Source of the DNA: Marixanthomonas sp. SCSIO 43207
GTDB taxonomy: Bacteria > Bacteroidota > Bacteroidia > Flavobacteriales > Flavobacteriaceae
DNA: 64,000 bases
Reading direction: 5' to 3'
NCBI RefSeq assembly: GCF_019904255.1
Contig: NZ_CP063203.1
Coordinates: forward strand, 806,001-870,000
The position numbers and the translations under genes were made by a program. Positions 26,531 through 35,744 of the stretch are shown in pieces (position 1 is the first letter of the stretch; every line of letters starts with the position of its first letter). A model generated the notes under the pieces. It saw only the letters and a list, made by a program, of their open reading frames with translations. It was not told the origin of the DNA and ran no database searches.

Positions 26531-27660
26531 GAGTTTTGTTGTTCTTCTCCGCGGTCAATATCGCCTTTCTTAGGAATATCACTCAGCTCTATCCCCATAC
26601 GTTTGGCACGGCGCTCCCAGTTTTTTCTAGCCTGCATTTGCATATCTTCAATGGCGTCACTTTCATCCATAATTTCGAGACCTAACAAGGTTTCAATAAT
26701 ATCTTCCATAGTAACTACACCAATGGTGTTACCAAACTCATCAACAACCGATGCTATATGAACGCGCTGTTTGATAAAGGTTTCAAATAGATCTGGTATG
26801 GGCTTATCTGAATCTACTACAAAAATATCTCGTTTTAAATCCATAAGCTGCATATCTCCATGCTCTTCAACTATTTGCTCCAATATATCATCTCTAAGAA
26901 CAAACCCCGTAATATTATGTGTCTTTTCTCTATACACAGGAATACGTGAAAAACGCAGGTTTTTATGCTGCATATGAAAATCTTTTAATGATAAATTTTC
27001 ATTCTCCAATGTAACCACCGGAAAAGGTGTCATTACATCTTTGGCTTTTACAGACTTAAATACCAATAAGTTTTTGATAACAGTAGTTTCATTCTCCTCA
27101 AAAACACCTTCTTCTTCGGCAGCATCGGTAATAGCAATAAACTCTTCTCTACTCATAGTGCTTACGTGAGCAGATTTACCAATAAGTCTTGTAGTAAGCA
27201 TCAATAACCATAACAATCCGGTGTACTTCAACGGAAATATAACTGCTTTCAGAAATTTTGCCGTAAAATTCCCTAATGACTTCCAGTAGGTTGCACCAAT
27301 TGTTTTCGGAACAATTTCAGAAACCAATAAAATTAATAGGGTCATTATTGCAGAAACCAATCCTACAAAATTGATCCCTAGTATAGAAATATCCCATCCG
27401 CCTTCAATAGCGATTTTTCCGGCTTGATTTCCTACCAATATAGCACCAACTGTGTGTGCTACTGTGTTTAAAGTAAGAATAGCAATAAGTGGTTTGTCAA
27501 TATCTTTTTTAAAATTGGCTAAAGTTAACGCGTAACTTTTCCCTTCATTCTTTTTCATTTTAATGTAGGTAGGCGTAAAGCTAAGCAACGCCGCTTCAAG
27601 GATGGAGCATAAAAACGAAAAGAAAATAGAAACAAAAGCGTAAAGAAGTAGTAATGCCAT
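26527..27660 (-). CDS. CNNM/CBS-domain transporter (HlyC/CorC family)
   Basis: A 377-residue membrane protein: an N-terminal CNNM (DUF21) domain with about four transmembrane helices (1-170, including the LLILLVSEIVPKTIGATYWK motif) and a cytoplasmic CBS pair (about 195-330, with DVMTPFPVVTLEN and VASVVDEFGNTIGVVTMEDI). Relatives move magnesium or cobalt; the C-terminal CorC_HlyC domain of longer homologues is missing, which is common in this subfamily. ATG start with a -7 box just upstream. ogt starts inside its stop codon. Confidence 0.92.
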   Translation of the reverse strand: MALLLLYAFVSIFFSFLCSILEAALLSFTPTYIKMKKNEGKSYALTLANFKKDIDKPLIAILTLNTVAHTVGAILVGNQAGKIAIEGGWDISILGINFVGLVSAIMTLLILLVSEIVPKTIGATYWKSLGNFTAKFLKAVIFPLKYTGLLWLLMLTTRLIGKSAHVSTMSREEFIAITDAAEEEGVFEENETTVIKNLLVFKSVKAKDVMTPFPVVTLENENLSLKDFHMQHKNLRFSRIPVYREKTHNITGFVLRDDILEQIVEEHGDMQLMDLKRDIFVVDSDKPIPDLFETFIKQRVHIASVVDEFGNTIGVVTMEDIIETLLGLEIMDESDAIEDMQMQARKNWERRAKRMGIELSDIPKKGDIDRGEEQQNS

Positions 27661-27665
27661 TCTTC

Positions 27666-27673
27666 CAAAAATA
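27666..27673 (-). promoter_or_regulatory. -7 box candidate for the CNNM/CBS transporter operon
   Basis: Minus-strand TATTTTTG, full TAnnTTTG match, 5 bases before the ATG at 27660. Downstream of a terminator, so a fresh promoter is expected here. Confidence 0.33.
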
Positions 27674-27731
27674 AATTTTGACTAAAATAAAAATTTAATA
27701 GCTGATTTATGACAATGTAATGTTAATTACT

Positions 27732-27762
27732 AAAAAAAGGGGCACTTTAACCCCTTTTTTAT
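27732..27762 (-). terminator. Rho-independent terminator after the 155-residue protein gene
   Basis: Perfect 10-base stem AAAAAAGGGG / CCCCTTTTTT (27733-27742 with 27751-27760) with an 8-base loop, 10 bases past the stop at 27771; symmetric, so able to act from both sides. Confidence 0.85.
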
Positions 27763-27770
27763 TTAAAACA

Positions 27771-28238
27771 CTACTTTCTTAACTGTCTGTTTATCGTTTT
27801 TTCCCAATAATTTGCTCTGTTTAAACATACAGCAACATCTGTTGCAGGGTTTGATTCATCATCCTCTTCATAAAAAATAATTTCATGCGAGTCTCTTGAA
27901 TTTATTAATTCTATCGCTACACGAGTTATCGGTTTTTTAGACTCTTTGAATGTAGTAACCTTGCATTCTTTTACAGTATTTAAATCTACTGTTTTAAACG
28001 CATCTGTTAATCTATTGGTATTTGAAAACACAAGTTTATGAATACTCTCATCTAGACCAATAATGGTATTTCCTATGATTTCAGAAGTATGTATTGAAAC
28101 ATCATTCTTTGAAGAGAGCGTTTGTAAATTCTTTTTTAAGCGTTTTTCTGTTGAACTGCTTTTTATAACAATTAATATAATAGGCCCCATAAAAATTAAT
28201 ACTATGGCAAGACCTATAAGGGTGGAACTTGTTTCCAT
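27771..28238 (-). CDS. Membrane-anchored protein of unknown function
   Basis: A 155-residue protein I do not recognise. One N-terminal transmembrane helix (STLIGLAIVLIFMGPIILIVI) is followed by a cytoplasmic or periplasmic domain of about 125 residues with alternating strands (HTSEIIGNTIIGLDESIHKLVF, TRVAIELINSRDSHEIIFYEE) that resembles a small pleckstrin-like or DUF fold. ATG start, own terminator downstream. Preceded at 109 bases by another small exported protein on the same strand. Confidence 0.65.
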   Translation of the reverse strand: METSSTLIGLAIVLIFMGPIILIVIKSSSTEKRLKKNLQTLSSKNDVSIHTSEIIGNTIIGLDESIHKLVFSNTNRLTDAFKTVDLNTVKECKVTTFKESKKPITRVAIELINSRDSHEIIFYEEDDESNPATDVAVCLNRANYWEKTINRQLRK

Positions 28239-28346
28239 TTTTTTTAAGTTTTAAATTTTATAATAAAATGTAATGTGTAGATACACGTGAAAGCCCGACT
28301 AGGTTTCACCTAATCCGGTACAAATTTTCTATAAAAGAAAAAGGGC

Positions 28347-28691
28347 TCACCAAAAAAAATGGAACGGAAAAATATATTGATCCAATTGCTTTTTTACATC
28401 TCGTTTGGGTAAAAAAGTATGGGAAAGTAAAGGAGTATGTTTATAAAACATATATGTATCAACACCAGTAAAAAACAGTAGAAAAGGATGTGCAAATTCT
28501 TCTGCGTGTTGAAAAGGGATTTCTACTACTGAAACTTCTTCAAAAAAGTGTTTATCACTTGTTTTTTGAATAATATTTGATTCCTTTTTTGAAAGAGGTT
28601 CTTTTTCAGAAACTGCAAAAGCATTTCCTGAGACCAAAAAAAGGCTTACCAGTAGTAAAAGATAGCTAATATGTGATGCGTAGCGTTTCAC
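28347..28691 (-). CDS. Small exported protein of unknown function
   Basis: A 114-residue protein starting at GTG. Residues 1-26 form a signal peptide (ISYLLLLVSLFLVSGNAFA), and the mature part of about 88 residues is rich in aromatic residues and histidine (HAEEFAHPFLLFFTGVDTYM, YIFPFHFFW at the C-terminus). No family is recognised. A complete -33/-7 promoter sits immediately upstream and would place the transcript start almost on the GTG, so the mRNA may be leaderless. Confidence 0.6.
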   Translation of the reverse strand: MKRYASHISYLLLLVSLFLVSGNAFAVSEKEPLSKKESNIIQKTSDKHFFEEVSVVEIPFQHAEEFAHPFLLFFTGVDTYMFYKHTPLLSHTFLPKRDVKKQLDQYIFPFHFFW

Positions 28692-28695
28692 ACCG

Positions 28696-28729
28696 CAAAT
28701 GTATGGAGAATTTAAAATGTGCTCGCCAA
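28696..28729 (-). promoter_or_regulatory. Bacteroidota-type promoter (TTG - 23 bp - TACATTTG) for the small exported protein
   Basis: On the minus strand a -33 TTG (28727-28729) and a -7 TACATTTG (28696-28703) are 23 bases apart, at the upper end of accepted spacing. Transcription would start at about 28689-28692, at the GTG start codon. Confidence 0.48.
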
Positions 28730-28752
28730 TATTTTATTAAAGTTTATATGTA

Positions 28753-29742
28753 TTAGGATAATAATTTAACCACATCTTTAGCGAAATAACTAGCAATAAT
28801 TTGTGCTCCGGCTCTTTTGATTGCTGTTACTTGCTCAAGCATAACTGAATCGTGGTCTAACCATCCTTTTTCTGCTGCAGCTTTTAACATAGCATATTCA
28901 CCGCTTACTTGATACACCGCAACCGGAACCTCAACAGCATTCCTAATATCTCTAACAATATCTAGATAACACAAACCGGGTTTTACCATAACAATATCGG
29001 CTCCTTCCTGAATATCCATCAAAGTTTCTTTAATAGCTTCTTCACGGTTGGCAGGGTCCATCTGGTAGCTATTTTTATTCTTTGGAATGTCTTTTTTATC
29101 AACTGGAGCTGAATCTAAAGCATCTCTAAACGGTCCATAAAACGCCGAAGCATATTTAGCACTGTAACTCATAATTCCGGTGTCGTGAAAACCTTCGTCT
29201 TCAAGTAAGGTGCGCATTTCAAAAATACGGCCATCCATCATATCACTAGGAGCTACAAAATCGGCTCCTGCTTTTGCGTGTGACAATGCCATTTCAGCAA
29301 GGACAGCTGTAGTATCATCGTTTAAAATTTTTCCTTCTGAAACTATTCCGTCGTGACCAAAAATAGAATACGGATCTAAGGCAACATCGGTCATTACAAG
29401 CATTTCGGGTACTGAATCTTTAACCGTTTTTATAGCGCGTTGCATTAAACCGTCAGCATTTAAAGCTTCTGTACCGCTATTATCCTTTAAGCTTTCAGGA
29501 ACTTTCACAAAAAGTAAAACTGAGTGTAAGCCCATACTCCATAATTCTTTCACTTCTTTTGATAATAAATCTAAGCTGTATCTGTAATAATTAGGCATAG
29601 AAGCAATTTCTTCTTTAACACCTTTTCCTTCTACCACAAATAGCGGAACTAGAAAATCATTAGGTGAAAGAGTAGTCTCTCGTACTAAGTTTCTTATAGC
29701 TTCGGTAGATCGTAATCGTCTGTTTCTTCTAAGTGGATACAT
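28753..29742 (-). CDS. hemB: Delta-aminolevulinic acid dehydratase (porphobilinogen synthase)
   Basis: A 329-residue enzyme condensing two 5-aminolevulinate molecules to porphobilinogen in haem synthesis. The Schiff-base lysine is in MVKPGLCYLD, the second lysine in MSYSAKYASAFYGPF, and ADFVAPSDMMDGRI is present. Where zinc enzymes carry C-x-C-x-C, this protein has DVALDPYSIFGHDG, so it is the magnesium-type without the zinc cysteines. ATG start, 32 bases after the flippase gene on the same strand. Confidence 0.97.
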   Translation of the reverse strand: MYPLRRNRRLRSTEAIRNLVRETTLSPNDFLVPLFVVEGKGVKEEIASMPNYYRYSLDLLSKEVKELWSMGLHSVLLFVKVPESLKDNSGTEALNADGLMQRAIKTVKDSVPEMLVMTDVALDPYSIFGHDGIVSEGKILNDDTTAVLAEMALSHAKAGADFVAPSDMMDGRIFEMRTLLEDEGFHDTGIMSYSAKYASAFYGPFRDALDSAPVDKKDIPKNKNSYQMDPANREEAIKETLMDIQEGADIVMVKPGLCYLDIVRDIRNAVEVPVAVYQVSGEYAMLKAAAEKGWLDHDSVMLEQVTAIKRAGAQIIASYFAKDVVKLLS

Positions 29743-29774
29743 TTTTTTTGAATTTTGAATTCAGATTTCAGTTA

Positions 29775-31235
29775 TTAAGCTTTCAGAATGCGTTTAATTT
29801 CTTTCTTTTCTGAAAAGAAAACTAGCAGCAAAAATACCAATAATAACGCAGTCCCTATTGCTAAATTACCATCAAAAACATAAAAGGAAACAGCTGAAAA
29901 TCCTGTAGCAAGAAGTATGTATGCGCCTATTCGTTTTACATCGTAAGGAACGGCATAATTGCGCTGCCCAAAATAATAAGAAAGCAGCATCATGCTTCCA
30001 TAAGCAGCTAAGGTAGCAATTGCACTGCCTTGGTAACTTATTAAAGGGATTAATAAAAAATTGAGAACAAGGGTTATAAAAGCTCCAACTATCGAAATAT
30101 AGGCGCCAATTTTGGTTTTATCGGTCACTTTGTACCAAACTGAAAGATTATGATAAATCCCCAAACATAAATTGGCTAGCAAAATAAGTGGCACAACAGA
30201 AAGTGCTTCCCAATATTCTTCCTTTGGGATTAAGATACGTTTAAAAATATCTATGTAAACAATTACAATTAATAGAATAATGCTCCCAAAAATGGAAAAG
30301 TATTTTGTTATGGTTGCATAAGTTTGCTTTGCATTTTTACTTTGTGCGTGATTGAAAAAAAAGGGTTCAATCCCTAAACGAAATGCCGTAGCAAAAAGCG
30401 TCATAAAAACACCTAGTTTATAACACGCTGCATAAACACCTACTTCGGCTTCGGCAATATTTTTTGGCAGTAAGTATTTCAGTAAAATTTTATCAAACGC
30501 TTCATTTATAGAAAAAGCAATACCAGCTATTAATACCGGGAAGGCATATTTTATCATTCCTTTCCAGATATCTTTACTGAAACCAAACCCTATTTTTATA
30601 TATAGTGGAAGCAACACTAAAAATGTAATTGCGCTGGCAATTAAATTGGCTATAAAAACATAGGCTACTTTATTTTCTTCAAAATATATTGCTTTCCAGA
30701 AAGAATCTTCAACACCTTTTGCCCAATGCGGAAGCACTAAAAAGAAAAATAAGTTGAATCCTAAGTTTACACAGACATTGAAAATCTTGATTGCTGCATA
30801 TTTCATAGGTTTTTCATTAGCCCTATACCAAACAAAAGGTAAAACCGCTAGAGCATCAAGAGCCAGAATAAGCAACCCGTATGTAATATATTCAGGTTTA
30901 AATTCTAAAAATGATGCAATACTATCATTTATAACCAAGGTTATTGTTAAAAATAGTATCGTGGAAACAGTAAGCGATGTTAATGCAGTAGATTGAACCT
31001 GATTTTTTAAAGGTGAATGTTTATTAATAAACCTAAAAAAAGCAGTTTCCATCCCATAAGAGAGCACCACATTACCAAGGATTAAAAACGCCATTAGAGA
31101 AGCGTAAACACCATATTGGTTGGTCCCGAGAACTGACACATATAATGGCACCAAAACAATTGCTAAGGCCCTAGGAAGTACCGTAGCGAGCCCATATATA
31201 AAAGTTTGCTTAAATAGTTTTTTAAAGACGCTCAA
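29775..31235 (-). CDS. Polysaccharide/oligosaccharide flippase (Wzx/MOP superfamily)
   Basis: A 486-residue integral membrane protein with about 12-14 helices and the MOP-flippase start FKQTFIYGLATVLPRALAIV. It would translocate lipid-linked saccharides across the inner membrane. TTG start (31233-31235); an in-frame stop lies about 12 codons upstream and no ATG is near. It is far from the polysaccharide locus at 48-64 kb, which has no flippase in the window, but a functional link is only a guess. Followed by hemB at 32 bases. Confidence 0.9.
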   Translation of the reverse strand: MSVFKKLFKQTFIYGLATVLPRALAIVLVPLYVSVLGTNQYGVYASLMAFLILGNVVLSYGMETAFFRFINKHSPLKNQVQSTALTSLTVSTILFLTITLVINDSIASFLEFKPEYITYGLLILALDALAVLPFVWYRANEKPMKYAAIKIFNVCVNLGFNLFFFLVLPHWAKGVEDSFWKAIYFEENKVAYVFIANLIASAITFLVLLPLYIKIGFGFSKDIWKGMIKYAFPVLIAGIAFSINEAFDKILLKYLLPKNIAEAEVGVYAACYKLGVFMTLFATAFRLGIEPFFFNHAQSKNAKQTYATITKYFSIFGSIILLIVIVYIDIFKRILIPKEEYWEALSVVPLILLANLCLGIYHNLSVWYKVTDKTKIGAYISIVGAFITLVLNFLLIPLISYQGSAIATLAAYGSMMLLSYYFGQRNYAVPYDVKRIGAYILLATGFSAVSFYVFDGNLAIGTALLLVFLLLVFFSEKKEIKRILKA

Positions 31236-31300
31236 TGAAGTTGATTTTGTAGCGTAAAAGTATTGAATTTATTATCGCTTGCAGCGCATGGTTTTATATT

Positions 31301-31816
31301 TTAATTTTCAGCAGAAGGTTTACTTTGTGGATATGCAAGCATCTCTTTTTCTCGAAGGTTGCTAACTTTATAATACTGCGTTATTCCATTTATTGAATAG
31401 CTTATCACCGCAGCATTATCTTCCAGTTGAAAAGGTGTTTTATAAGGCGGAGTGTTTTTTGCTTCTTTCTTAGCATCAATATCCATTATAACTTCGCGAT
31501 TTAAGTTTGTTTTAAAGTTACCAATATACTTTATAGGGTCTTGAGAAACTTGTCTTGCCTGTGCAATTTTATTTCTGAAATAAACACTATTTATGGTTAC
31601 ACCTTCATCCAGATTAATAAAAGTGAGGTGTACGTCAATACCCGAACCACCACCTTGTACCCCGGCAACCCATTTTTGATAAAAACTGTCTTCAATAGAA
31701 AAAGGTGGATTTTTGGTTAAAGAATAATCACCCGTTTTACCGCTTCCACAATTTGAAAAACTTAAAAGTAGTAAAGAAACAATACTTAATGTGAATACGT
31801 TTTTAAAAGGCTTCAT
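31301..31816 (-). CDS. Small lipoprotein of unknown function
   Basis: A 171-residue lipoprotein: signal TLSIVSLLLLSFSNCGSG with lipid-carrying Cys at about 23, then a mature domain of about 145 residues (FYQKWVAGVQGGGSGIDVHL, DEGVTINSVYFRNKIAQA, LEDNAAVISYSINGITQYYKV). No domain family is recognised with certainty. ATG start. It is upstream of the flippase gene (65-base gap) and downstream of the atp operon terminator. Confidence 0.7.
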   Translation of the reverse strand: MKPFKNVFTLSIVSLLLLSFSNCGSGKTGDYSLTKNPPFSIEDSFYQKWVAGVQGGGSGIDVHLTFINLDEGVTINSVYFRNKIAQARQVSQDPIKYIGNFKTNLNREVIMDIDAKKEAKNTPPYKTPFQLEDNAAVISYSINGITQYYKVSNLREKEMLAYPQSKPSAEN

Positions 31817-31872
31817 CGCTATATTTTAATGTGAAGATAGGAAAAACTATTATTTTTTAAACTTCCTATAAT

Positions 31873-31907
31873 AAAAAAACCTTCCAAAAGAAACGGAAGG
31901 CTTTTTT
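31873..31907. terminator. Rho-independent terminator of the atp operon (bidirectional)
   Basis: Stem AAAAAACCTTCC / GGAAGGCTTTTTT around a 9-base loop (core CCTTCC 31880-31885 with GGAAGG 31895-31900). It lies about 115 bases past the atpG stop on the minus strand. Confidence 0.8.
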
Positions 31908-31943
31908 GCACTAAGTAGGTATCATATTTTTTACAAGCTATTA

Positions 31944-32031
31944 CTTCGCTTTAAAATGATTTGCCTTACGGCCAATCTTATCCGGCGCTTCGCTTTAAAA
32001 TGATTTGCCTTACGGCCAATCTTATCCGGCA
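31944..32031 (-). repeat. 44-bp tandem duplication covering the atpG stop codon
   Basis: Two head-to-tail copies, 31944-31987 and 31988-32031, identical at 43 of 44 positions. The right copy includes the last codons and stop of atpG (stop at 32022-32024); the left copy is a downstream echo of it. A recent local duplication is the simplest explanation. Confidence 0.93.
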
Positions 32032-32894
32032 AGCGCTTCTGCACCACCTACGATTTCTAAAATTTCGTTGGTGATTGAAGCTTGTCTAGCTTTGTTGTAT
32101 TGTAATTTAAGATCGTCTCTTAATTCTTTTGCGTTATCGGTGGCTTTGTGCATTGCGGTCATACGGGCACCATGCTCACTAGCAACACTATCACGAATAG
32201 CTTTAAACAACTGTGTTTTTAAGCTCTTCGGAATTAATTCTGAAACAATATCTTCTTTATTTGGTTCAAAAATATAATTTGGCGTCGCTTTTTCTGCTTC
32301 AGCTTCATCAACTTTTGGTGGAAGAATTGGCAAAAATTGTTCGTTCATAACAATTTGCGTTGCTGCATTTTTAAACTTGTTGTAGATCAATACAATTTTA
32401 TCGTATTCACCATCTTCAAATTTTTGCATTAAAAGTTCAGCAACTTCAGAAACAGCATCAAAAGTAAGATCATCAAATATTTGATTGTTATTTAAAATAA
32501 CTGTTTGGTTCTTTTTTAAGATGTCATTTGCTTTTTTACCAATGGTAAGATAATCTACTTGTTTATCGGCAAATGATGAGGCAGCCGTGCGTTTTGCTTC
32601 TTTAACAATATTACTGTTAAAAGCACCTGCCAAACCACGATTTGAAGTAATAGCAACTATCAAAACTTTGTTTACTTGGCGTTGTTCTGAAAACTTACTT
32701 CCGCTATCAGCATCTAAGGTTGCACTTAAATTTTGAAGCAACTCGGTCAATTTATCTGCATAAGGACGCATTGCTGTAATAGCGTCTTGTGCTTTTTTCA
32801 ACTTTGCAGCAGACACCATTTTCATGGCACTTGTGATCTGCATGGTTGACCCAACAGAGTTGATTCTACTTCGTATTTCTTTAAGATTTGCCAT
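32022..32894 (-). CDS. atpG: F1F0-ATP synthase subunit gamma
   Basis: A 290-residue central-stalk subunit. It begins MANLKEIRSRINSVGSTMQI, the usual start of gamma, and ends with the C-terminal helix EITNEILEIVGGAEALAG. The reading frame continues 19 codons upstream, but those lie in the hairpin region and lack family similarity, so the ATG at 32894 is used. The 3' end is part of a 44-bp tandem duplication. Last gene of the atp operon here; atpD and atpC are absent, as is usual for Bacteroidota where they sit elsewhere. Confidence 0.97.
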   Translation of the reverse strand: MANLKEIRSRINSVGSTMQITSAMKMVSAAKLKKAQDAITAMRPYADKLTELLQNLSATLDADSGSKFSEQRQVNKVLIVAITSNRGLAGAFNSNIVKEAKRTAASSFADKQVDYLTIGKKANDILKKNQTVILNNNQIFDDLTFDAVSEVAELLMQKFEDGEYDKIVLIYNKFKNAATQIVMNEQFLPILPPKVDEAEAEKATPNYIFEPNKEDIVSELIPKSLKTQLFKAIRDSVASEHGARMTAMHKATDNAKELRDDLKLQYNKARQASITNEILEIVGGAEALAG

Positions 32895-32916
32895 TCTTCT
32901 ATAGAATTGAATATAG

Positions 32917-32955
32917 AGCATTGTGTAGTGAGAAATTAACTCACTACACAATGCT
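32917..32955 (-). repeat. Perfect 16-bp inverted repeat between atpA and atpG
   Basis: AGCATTGTGTAGTGAG and CTCACTACACAATGCT pair perfectly around a 7-base A/T loop. It fills most of the 70-base atpA-atpG gap. No T-run follows on the minus strand, so it looks like an mRNA stem-loop (processing, stability or translation control) rather than a terminator. Confidence 0.85.
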
Positions 32956-32964
32956 TAAATCTAA

Positions 32965-34545
32965 TTACTTTTTATATTTAGCTGAAAGGTCTTTTGCTAC
33001 AGCCGTTAAGGTATCAGTAGCTTCATCTGTTAATTTTCCAGATTTCAGCGTGTCTAATGTATCTCTATGTTTTGCGTTAAGCAATTCTAGATAATCTCTT
33101 TCAAATTCTTTTACTTTTTCAACAGGAACATCACGTAATAAGTTTTTTGACCCTGCATAAATAATTGCAATTTGATCTTCTACAGTAAACGGATCGTTTT
33201 GAGCTTGTTTTAAGATCTCTACGTTACGCTTACCTTTTTCAATTACGTTCATTGTTACAGCATCAAGATCTGAACCGAACTTAGCAAATGCTTCCAATTC
33301 ACGGAATTGTGCTTGGTCAAGCTTTAATGTACCAGATACTTTCTTCATAGACTTAATCTGTGCGTTACCTCCTACACGAGATACCGAAATACCTACGTCA
33401 ATTGCAGGACGAACACCTGAGTTGAATAAATCACCATCTAGGAAAATTTGACCATCTGTAATCGAGATTACGTTAGTTGGGATATATGCAGAAACGTCAC
33501 CCGCTTGTGTTTCAATAATTGGTAAAGCTGTTAATGATCCTCCTCCTTTTACAATAGGCTTTAGAGTTTCAGGAAGGTCGTTCATTTCACTAGCAATTTT
33601 ATCATCATTGATAACTTTTGCTGAACGTTCTAATAATCTTGAGTGTAAGAAGAATACATCACCAGGGTATGCTTCACGTCCTGGTGGACGACGAAGAAGT
33701 AATGACACCTCACGGTAAGCAACTGCTTGTTTTGATAAATCATCATAGATAATTAAAGCAGGGCGTCCAGTGTCACGGAAGTATTCTCCAATTGCTGCTC
33801 CAGCGAAAGGAGCATATACCTGCATTGGCGCAGGGTCTGATGCGTTTGCAGCAACAATAGTTGTATAAGCCAATGCTCCTGCGTCTTCTAGTACTTGTGC
33901 AATGTTTGCAACTGTAGATGCTTTTTGTCCTACAGCAACATAGATACAATATACTGGCTCACCAGCGTCATAAAATTCTTTTTGGTTTAATATGGTATCA
34001 ATACAAACTGTTGATTTACCAGTTTGACGGTCACCAATAACTAATTCACGTTGTCCACGCCCTACAGGTATCATAGCGTCAATAGACTTAATACCAGTTT
34101 GTAATGGTTCAGTTACCGGCTCACGATAGATAACACCAGGTGCTTTACGCTCTAATGGCATTTCATAAGTTTCACCTTCAATAGGTCCTTTTCCATCGAT
34201 AGGTTGACCTAGTGTGTTTACTACACGACCAACAATACCTTCACCTACTTTAATAGATGCGATACGTTGTGTACGTTTTACTGTAGATCCTTCACTAATT
34301 TCTTTTGAAGGTCCTAGTAATACAACACCAACATTATCTTCTTCAAGGTTCAAAACGATTCCTTCTAAACCGTCTTCAAACTCTACCAATTCACCGTACT
34401 GTGCATTTGCAAGTCCGTAAACACTTGCAATACCATCACCTACGGTTAAAACAGTTCCTACTTCGTCAAGTGAAGCTGATGCTTCAAAACCTGAAAGTTG
34501 TTCCTTTAAAATTGCTGAAACTTCAGCTGGTTTTACTTCTGCCAT
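32965..34545 (-). CDS. atpA: F1F0-ATP synthase subunit alpha
   Basis: A 526-residue non-catalytic nucleotide-binding F1 subunit. Walker [10 protein letters not shown] is at 171-179; [21 protein letters not shown] holds Walker B and the arginine-bearing [16 protein letters not shown] is intact. ATG start. In the operon after atpH (36-base gap) and before the hairpin and atpG. Confidence 0.98.
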   Translation of the reverse strand: MAEVKPAEVSAILKEQLSGFEASASLDEVGTVLTVGDGIASVYGLANAQYGELVEFEDGLEGIVLNLEEDNVGVVLLGPSKEISEGSTVKRTQRIASIKVGEGIVGRVVNTLGQPIDGKGPIEGETYEMPLERKAPGVIYREPVTEPLQTGIKSIDAMIPVGRGQRELVIGDRQTGKSTVCIDTILNQKEFYDAGEPVYCIYVAVGQKASTVANIAQVLEDAGALAYTTIVAANASDPAPMQVYAPFAGAAIGEYFRDTGRPALIIYDDLSKQAVAYREVSLLLRRPPGREAYPGDVFFLHSRLLERSAKVINDDKIASEMNDLPETLKPIVKGGGSLTALPIIETQAGDVSAYIPTNVISITDGQIFLDGDLFNSGVRPAIDVGISVSRVGGNAQIKSMKKVSGTLKLDQAQFRELEAFAKFGSDLDAVTMNVIEKGKRNVEILKQAQNDPFTVEDQIAIIYAGSKNLLRDVPVEKVKEFERDYLELLNAKHRDTLDTLKSGKLTDEATDTLTAVAKDLSAKYKK

Positions 34546-34581
34546 CTTATTTAGATTTTAGATTGAATTTTGTTTCAATCC

Positions 34582-35118
34582 TTAATTTAATGTAAACTCT
34601 CTTTTAATTCTATTTAATTTGTTTGCAATACTTGCATTATATTGAAGATCTCCTACGCGCAGTATGAAGCCTCCAATAATAGCGGTATCTACAATGTTTT
34701 TTATAGTTACCGAAGTGCTTCCAGTTAACTCTTTAACTTTTGCTAATACCGTGTTTTCTAATTCAGAAGTAAGTGGTACTGCTGTGGTTACTTCTGCTAT
34801 TTTTACACCTTGAGCGTTGTTGTATAAGCTAATATAGCTTTCAGCTACATCTCCTAATAGTGCCAAGCGTTGATTGGCTACCAATAAGTGTATAAGATTT
34901 TTAGTAAGGTCTGATTGATTACTAAAAATTTTAAGCAATGCCTCTTTTTTATCTTCAACTTTTATAACCGGACTTTGCAACATGCTTTGAAGCTCTTCAC
35001 TGCTTTCTAAAGTAGCATGTACAGATTGCATATCGCCAAACATTACATTTTCTGTATTGTTTTCTCCAGCTTTTTGTAAAACTGCTTTCGCATATCGTAT
35101 AGCTGCTCTTTTGCTCAT
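34582..35118 (-). CDS. atpH: F1F0-ATP synthase subunit delta
   Basis: A 178-residue delta (OSCP-like) subunit linking F1 to the peripheral stalk. RYAKAVLQKAGE at the N-terminus and IIGGFILRVGDLQYNASIANKLNRIK at the C-terminus are family signatures. ATG start; between atpF and atpA. Confidence 0.95.
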   Translation of the reverse strand: MSKRAAIRYAKAVLQKAGENNTENVMFGDMQSVHATLESSEELQSMLQSPVIKVEDKKEALLKIFSNQSDLTKNLIHLLVANQRLALLGDVAESYISLYNNAQGVKIAEVTTAVPLTSELENTVLAKVKELTGSTSVTIKNIVDTAIIGGFILRVGDLQYNASIANKLNRIKREFTLN

Positions 35119-35159
35119 AGTTTTGCCCTAGTGTTAACGGGTTTGTTTAATTTTTTCTA

Positions 35160-35660
35160 CTAGTTCAATTTTGCATCAGCCAACATTGTGTCAACCAATT
35201 CTAATTGTTTTTTGTCTGTAGATAATTCTTGCTTAACTACTTTTTCAGCAATTTGTACTGAAAGTTCAGCTACGTGGCTTTTTAATTCGGCCATTGCTGC
35301 TTTCTTTTCGCTTTCAATTGCAGTTTGAGCTTGTGTGATCATTTTACTTGCTTCTGCTTGCGCTTCTTCTTTAGCGTCTGAAATCATTTTTGCTTTGATT
35401 TCACGTGCTTCTTTCATCATTGAGTCACGCTCATTGCGAGCTTCTTGCAATAACTTTTCGTTATCTGCTTGAAGGTTTTCCATTTCCTTACGAGCATTTT
35501 CTGCTGAAGCTAAAGCGTCTTTAATACCTTGCTCACGGTCATTAACTGCGTTTAATATGGGTTTCCAAGCAAATTTTCTAAGTAAAAGTACTAATCCTAC
35601 AAAGATTAATATTTGCCAAAAAAACAGTCCAAATGAAAATTGTTCAATTAATTTTTCCAT
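35160..35660 (-). CDS. atpF: F1F0-ATP synthase subunit b
   Basis: A 166-residue peripheral-stalk subunit: one N-terminal transmembrane helix (FFWQILIFVGLVLLLRKFAW) then a long charged coiled coil rich in A, E and K (about 40-150). ATG start; after atpE, before atpH. Confidence 0.96.
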   Translation of the reverse strand: MEKLIEQFSFGLFFWQILIFVGLVLLLRKFAWKPILNAVNDREQGIKDALASAENARKEMENLQADNEKLLQEARNERDSMMKEAREIKAKMISDAKEEAQAEASKMITQAQTAIESEKKAAMAELKSHVAELSVQIAEKVVKQELSTDKKQLELVDTMLADAKLN

Positions 35661-35744
35661 TATCTAAAATTTCAAAAAAATTATTTTAATTTTTAATAGT
35701 ATACAGTAGCTGTAACCAACCGTTACAGCTACTGTAAATTTAAT

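Noticed and set aside
28287-28316. Overlapping small inverted repeats (GTGAAA/TTTCAC and AGGT/ACCT) between two small genes
   Set aside because: Stems of 4-6 bases with long or tiny loops and no T-run; not convincing as terminator or operator.
32895-32951. 19-codon N-terminal extension of atpG
   Set aside because: It runs through the perfect hairpin and adds residues not found in gamma subunits.
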